Positions 5,655-5,664 of a DNA stretch of 5,664 nt are shown here, in pieces; the first letter of the stretch is position 1; every line of letters begins with the position of its first letter. A program made the translations under genes and the position numbers. Origin of the DNA: Planctomycetota bacterium (lineage in GTDB: Bacteria > Planctomycetota > Phycisphaerae > WQYP01); contig JAKCCC010000153.1 of the NCBI GenBank assembly GCA_021838985.1, positions 1 to 5,664 on the forward strand. Reading direction: 5' to 3'. Below the pieces are notes generated by a model, which saw only the letters and a program-made list of their open reading frames with translations, did not search any database and was not told the DNA's origin.

Positions 5655-5664
5655 GGCAGACCTG
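5655..5664 (-). repeat. Start of a further palindromic repeat copy, cut by the window end
   Basis: GGCAGACCTG (5655-5664) repeats 5625-5634 exactly at a 30-base offset. This suggests that a tandem array of the palindromic unit continues beyond the window. Confidence 0.55.

Larger units (their letters stand above)
5342..5664. other. 323-base non-coding region with repeats and hairpins
   Basis: No credible gene is found here on either strand. A 60-codon open frame on the - strand (5294-5476) runs through the repeats and into the third gene antisense, and is best read as spurious. The region is lower in GC than the genes from about 5525 to 5610. It contains the direct repeats, palindromes and hairpins listed separately. 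Confidence 0.7.

Overview
The window reads as a piece of a GC-rich genome from the PVC superphylum, most likely a Planctomycetota bacterium close to Phycisphaerae. This is an inference. It rests on the type IV pilin-like N-terminus joined to a C-terminal histidine/aspartate motif in gene 1, on the large exported glycoside hydrolase, and on the palindromic intergenic repeats. No rRNA or other taxonomic marker is present.

Layout, all genes on the + strand. Bases 2-1069 hold the body of a pseudopilin-like secreted protein whose first residues lie upstream of the window. It overlaps by 7 bases (ATGGTGA) a 1052-residue exported glycoside hydrolase (1063-4221) that resembles GH42 beta-galactosidases and carries a Tat-type signal with a possible lipobox. 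A 178-base gap (4222-4399) holds a small intrinsic-terminator-like hairpin, an inverted repeat and a strong Shine-Dalgarno. Then follows a 313-residue secreted beta-sandwich protein of LamG/ConA-like appearance (4400-5341). The last 323 bases (5342-5664) have no gene but are rich in structure: a 22-bp direct repeat, a strong palindrome that could terminate the third gene, an inverted diverged copy of that palindrome with base-pair-preserving changes, the start of a further copy, and a GAAA-loop hairpin that overlaps a second hairpin.

How the genes may work together (inference): all three products appear to be exported. One is an inner-membrane pilin-like protein, one a probable lipid-anchored or periplasmic glycosidase, and one a soluble secreted possible glycan-binding protein. 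The set looks like a small carbohydrate-processing locus at the cell surface. The first two genes are probably translationally coupled. The third probably has its own transcription start or is read through a weak terminator. No transporter, regulator or mobile-element gene is visible.
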